NCBI GenBank assembly: GCA_020048985.1
Contig: JAIFLR010000024.1
Span: forward strand, 1 to 64,000
From: Halobacteriovorax sp.
Lineage (GTDB): Bacteria; Bdellovibrionota; Bacteriovoracia; Bacteriovoracales; Bacteriovoracaceae
Reading direction: 5' to 3'
Length of the DNA stretch: 64,000 nucleotides
The position numbers were made by a program, and so were the translations under genes. Every line of letters begins with the position of its first letter. Positions within the stretch are counted from its first letter, which is position 1. Under the pieces are notes generated by a model. It saw only the letters and a list, made by a program, of their open reading frames with translations. It was not told where the DNA came from and did not search any database. Below are positions 61,472 through 64,000 of the stretch, in pieces.

Positions 61472-61575
61472 ATCGGATATAGCTCGTTAGAACTAAAGAA
61501 ATAGCTATAAGTATCTGTTATTAAACGGGTTTCCCGAACCGTCGGAAAGGGCGCGCTTAGATCTATAAATGCTGA

Positions 61576-62952
61576 TTAAAGTGCCTTAACCATCTCACGA
61601 ATTTTCTTCGAAATCGCCCCCGCTCCGAGAGTTACAAAAAGATAGTCTTTATCTTTGCGCTCTTGGAGCAATGGCTTCATTTCATCTAGACTTGAAAGGT
61701 AATGAACGTTCTTGCCACTTTTTTTCATTTCAGCGACAAGTGCTTCTGTTGTAATACCTGGTATCGGTTGTTCAGAGGCCGCGTAGATGGGAGTCAGGTA
61801 CAGTTCTGTTGCACCCTCAAAACATTCTTGAAACTCTTTCCAGAAGTTCTGAGTACGGCTGAAACGGTGAGGTTCGAAGACCACACACATGGGACGGTTA
61901 TCCACATTTCTTAGTGTTGAAATAGTTGCTTTAACTTCCGTTGGATGGTGGCCGTAGTCATCGATAACTAGAAAGTTATTCTTTTCGTAGAGTTTTTCAA
62001 GGCGGCGGCCTACGCCTTGAAACTTCATGAGTCCAGACTTTATAAGTTCTAAATCAATTCCAGCCTGATGAGACATCGCAATGGCAGCAAGAGAGTTTGA
62101 AACATTATGCATCCCCCACATGGGAGTTTTGATTGTGGTCAGTTTTTCGCCCTGAAAATATAGCTCGTAAGTAGTTCCACCAGCATTGATCGAAACGTTC
62201 TTTGCGACATAATCAGTTTCTTCTAAGTCAGTATCAATGCCATACCAAACCATAGGACGCTTGATTAGTCCCTTTATAGAAAGTGTAGGTTTGTCATTGG
62301 CATTGAGTGCAACTCGCCCGTAAAAAGGGAGTTTGTTAACAAACTCCACAAATGCTTCAACAACTTTTTCTTTAGTGCCATAAAAATCGAGGTGATCATC
62401 ATCAATATTAGTGATCGCGGCCATTATTGGATTCAACAAAAGAAATGAGCCATCAGATTCGTCAGCTTCAGCAATCAGAAATTCTCCATCACCTTTTCTG
62501 GCATTTCCGCCAAGGTTACTGACAATTCCCCCGATGATATGGGTCGCATCTTTTTTAGCTTCTTGGAAAATGGTTGCAATCAAACTGGTGGTAGTTGTTT
62601 TCCCGTGAGATCCGGCGACAGCTATTCCGAATTTCAGGCGCATCAGTTCAGCCAGCATTTCGGCCCTTCTAATCATAGGGATTTTAAGTTCTGTTGCTCT
62701 GGCGAATTCCGGGTTTTTTGGATCGATAGCGGAGCTATAAACAACGAGTGTCGCTCCTTCAATGTTAGAAGCGTTGTGACCAATGAAGATCTGGGCACCT
62801 TTTGATTTGAGATTTTCTGTTACAGAAGAAGCGTTCAGATCAGAGCCGGAAATGTTATATCCAAGATCAAGCAAAACCTCGGCAATTCCGCTCATGCCGA
62901 TGCCGCCAATTCCGATAAAATGAAGTTTTGTTGTCTTAAGCCATCCCAACAT
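61576..62952 (-). CDS. murC: UDP-N-acetylmuramate-L-alanine ligase MurC
   Basis: MurC adds L-Ala to UDP-MurNAc. The 458-residue protein has the dinucleotide-like loop FIGIGGIGMSGIAEVL near residue 13, the Mur-ligase P-loop VAGSHGKTTTTSLIA near 112, FLIAEADESDGSFLLL, NIDDDHLDFYG and YDDYGHHPTEV-like IDDYGHHPTEV near 331. All usual motifs are present. It overlaps murG by 17 bases. No clear terminator follows; the 104 bases downstream hold a weak imperfect hairpin. Confidence 0.97.
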   Translation of the reverse strand: MLGWLKTTKLHFIGIGGIGMSGIAEVLLDLGYNISGSDLNASSVTENLKSKGAQIFIGHNASNIEGATLVVYSSAIDPKNPEFARATELKIPMIRRAEMLAELMRLKFGIAVAGSHGKTTTTSLIATIFQEAKKDATHIIGGIVSNLGGNARKGDGEFLIAEADESDGSFLLLNPIMAAITNIDDDHLDFYGTKEKVVEAFVEFVNKLPFYGRVALNANDKPTLSIKGLIKRPMVWYGIDTDLEETDYVAKNVSINAGGTTYELYFQGEKLTTIKTPMWGMHNVSNSLAAIAMSHQAGIDLELIKSGLMKFQGVGRRLEKLYEKNNFLVIDDYGHHPTEVKATISTLRNVDNRPMCVVFEPHRFSRTQNFWKEFQECFEGATELYLTPIYAASEQPIPGITTEALVAEMKKSGKNVHYLSSLDEMKPLLQERKDKDYLFVTLGAGAISKKIREMVKAL

Positions 62953-63991
62953 GCGCTTTAATCTCTCTTAAAATCTCAGTGCAGGTTTCATTACCTGAAT
63001 GAGGGGTTTGAGAGTACTTTAGCTCTTCCTTTGAAGCCTTGACTAGAAATTCTTCAACGCGCTTTACGCACTCATCATGGGGTAATTTGGGGTCAAGAAC
63101 GTCCACAGTAAAGTCTGATTCTTCTTTGAAGATCTGGGCATTATAAAATTGATGATTATCCGTTGCGGCAGGGTAAGGAAATATCAGAACTGGCTTCTTA
63201 ATAATGGCCAGCTCCGATACCGTACTGGCACCGGCACGGGCAATGATCACATCGCACCATTCGTATTCATTTTGAATATTTTCAATGTAATCCATTGGTA
63301 CATACTCAATTCGAGTCGCTGTTTCAGGAGCTTTCTGACCACTACCAAGTTGATGATGAATACTCAAAGCGGACACTGGTGGTTTTTTTAGAATATCAAA
63401 AATGACTTTATTGATTTGGGTCGCCCCCAAACTTCCACCGAAAACTAGCACTTTAAGATTTCCATCAAATTGTTTTGTGGGTACTGGCTGAATTGATTTC
63501 CGGGTCGGGTTTCCCACCACACGGACCTTATGCTTGAGACTGGCGGATAGTCCCTTGGTTTTTGAAAAATGAACAAAAATTCTGGCAGAAATCCAACCCA
63601 GAATTCTGTTAGTTAACCCCATGACGGCGTTCTGCTCAATAATAAAAACTGGGATGAATTGTAAAAAGCCCGCTAGAAGTGTTGGGCCGCAAACATATCC
63701 TCCGGCCCCAACAATAAATGATGGCCGCTTAGAGAGATAAATTTTAAAAATTGTAAAAAAACTTATCGCATTGAGCACAATGTTTTTAAAGAGAGTAATT
63801 GGATTATTGGTTCTCAGAGGTTTCGAATTCAGATGGATGACGTTTTGATCCTTAAACAACTTATAATCCAAAGGCCGCTGGCCAGTAAGATAAAGGATAT
63901 CAAATCCCTTCTCTTTTAGGGCCTCACCTATCGCCAGGGCAGCATTGATGTGACCGCCAGTTCCACCGGCAACGAGTACAGCGTATTTCAT
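62936..63991 (-). CDS. murG: Lipid II synthase MurG
   Basis: MurG transfers GlcNAc to lipid I, giving lipid II. The 351-residue GT28 protein begins with MKYAVLVAGGTGGHINAALA (first Gly loop), has IVGAGGYVCGPTLLAGFLQF, VLVFGGSLGATQINKV (second Gly loop) and RAGASTVSELAIIKKPVLIF near 245. A single hydrophobic patch near 75-95 fits peripheral membrane binding. It is complete, starting 9 bases before the window edge; no upstream dcw genes can be seen. Confidence 0.96.
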   Translation of the reverse strand: MKYAVLVAGGTGGHINAALAIGEALKEKGFDILYLTGQRPLDYKLFKDQNVIHLNSKPLRTNNPITLFKNIVLNAISFFTIFKIYLSKRPSFIVGAGGYVCGPTLLAGFLQFIPVFIIEQNAVMGLTNRILGWISARIFVHFSKTKGLSASLKHKVRVVGNPTRKSIQPVPTKQFDGNLKVLVFGGSLGATQINKVIFDILKKPPVSALSIHHQLGSGQKAPETATRIEYVPMDYIENIQNEYEWCDVIIARAGASTVSELAIIKKPVLIFPYPAATDNHQFYNAQIFKEESDFTVDVLDPKLPHDECVKRVEEFLVKASKEELKYSQTPHSGNETCTEILREIKAHVGMA

Positions 63992-64000
63992 AGATTAATT

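Noticed and set aside
61480-61570. Terminator or small RNA after murC
   Set aside because: The only hairpin is imperfect with a bulge and no T tract.
1-64000. CRISPR arrays, prophage, insertion sequences, tRNA or rRNA genes
   Set aside because: No spaced direct repeats, integrase or transposase frames, or cloverleaf-like stretches were seen; intergenic space is too small for rRNA.

Overview
The window is AT-rich, tightly packed bacterial chromosome with no mobile element, prophage, CRISPR array, rRNA or tRNA that I can see, and no gap over 300 bases. The gene set suggests a predatory or free-living member of the Bdellovibrionota, most likely the Bacteriovoracales. The reasons are a Myxococcus-like type IV pilus cluster, a short flagellin of the Bdellovibrio kind, several large exported orphan proteins and a dcw cell-division cluster. 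This assignment is an inference from protein flavour and gene order, not from a database search.

Layout. Positions 1-13892 (almost all minus strand) hold a near-complete type IV pilus locus. Read 5' to 3' on the minus strand it runs pilB, pilT, pilC, pilA, (an inverted pilG-position gene), pilH-like ATPase, pilI-like permease, pilD, pilM, N, O, P, Q and a TPR protein cut by the window edge. Positions 13949-21717 hold a dense minus-strand run of rlmI, moxR, a DUF58 protein, three Bat-like envelope proteins, ribF and aroE; it may read through into pilBTC. Positions 21809-27843 carry a giant orphan lipoprotein, an exported LolA-like protein and rqcH. rqcH stands head to head with mutS2 (27844-30210), and both are linked to ribosome rescue. 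Then come lepB, a transpeptidase, rlmE, nth, cysQ, a compact 78-residue orphan gene and a 511-residue membrane protein.

Positions 36353-47632 are a flagellar region. A plus-strand operon-like run holds fliD, fliS, a fliT-like gene, a degenerate GT9-like protein, an orphan gene, a histidine kinase, a single-domain response regulator, nadK and recN. lpxH, a PilZ protein and the flagellin gene face it. Two well-matched sigma28 (FliA) promoters frame the region: one drives fliC, and the other drives a short leader or candidate small RNA that ends at a strong terminator just before fliD.

Positions 47685-53884 are housekeeping: prmA, rsmE, an RDD protein, an rfaE2-like gene, udk, RNase J and a membrane-anchored B-box-like zinc protein. 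Positions 53915-63991 hold the dcw genes murG, murC, (three inserted orphan or regulatory genes), murB, ftsQ, ftsA and ftsZ, all dcw genes on the minus strand.

The most unusual points are the FliA-driven short transcript, the rqcH/mutS2 start codons meeting in one CATATG, a PilZ gene whose ribosome-binding site sits inside the fliC terminator hairpin, a moxR/bat operon with no VWA gene, an FtsQ without a cytoplasmic tail, and a TPR plus winged-helix regulator with a small secreted partner placed between murC and murB.
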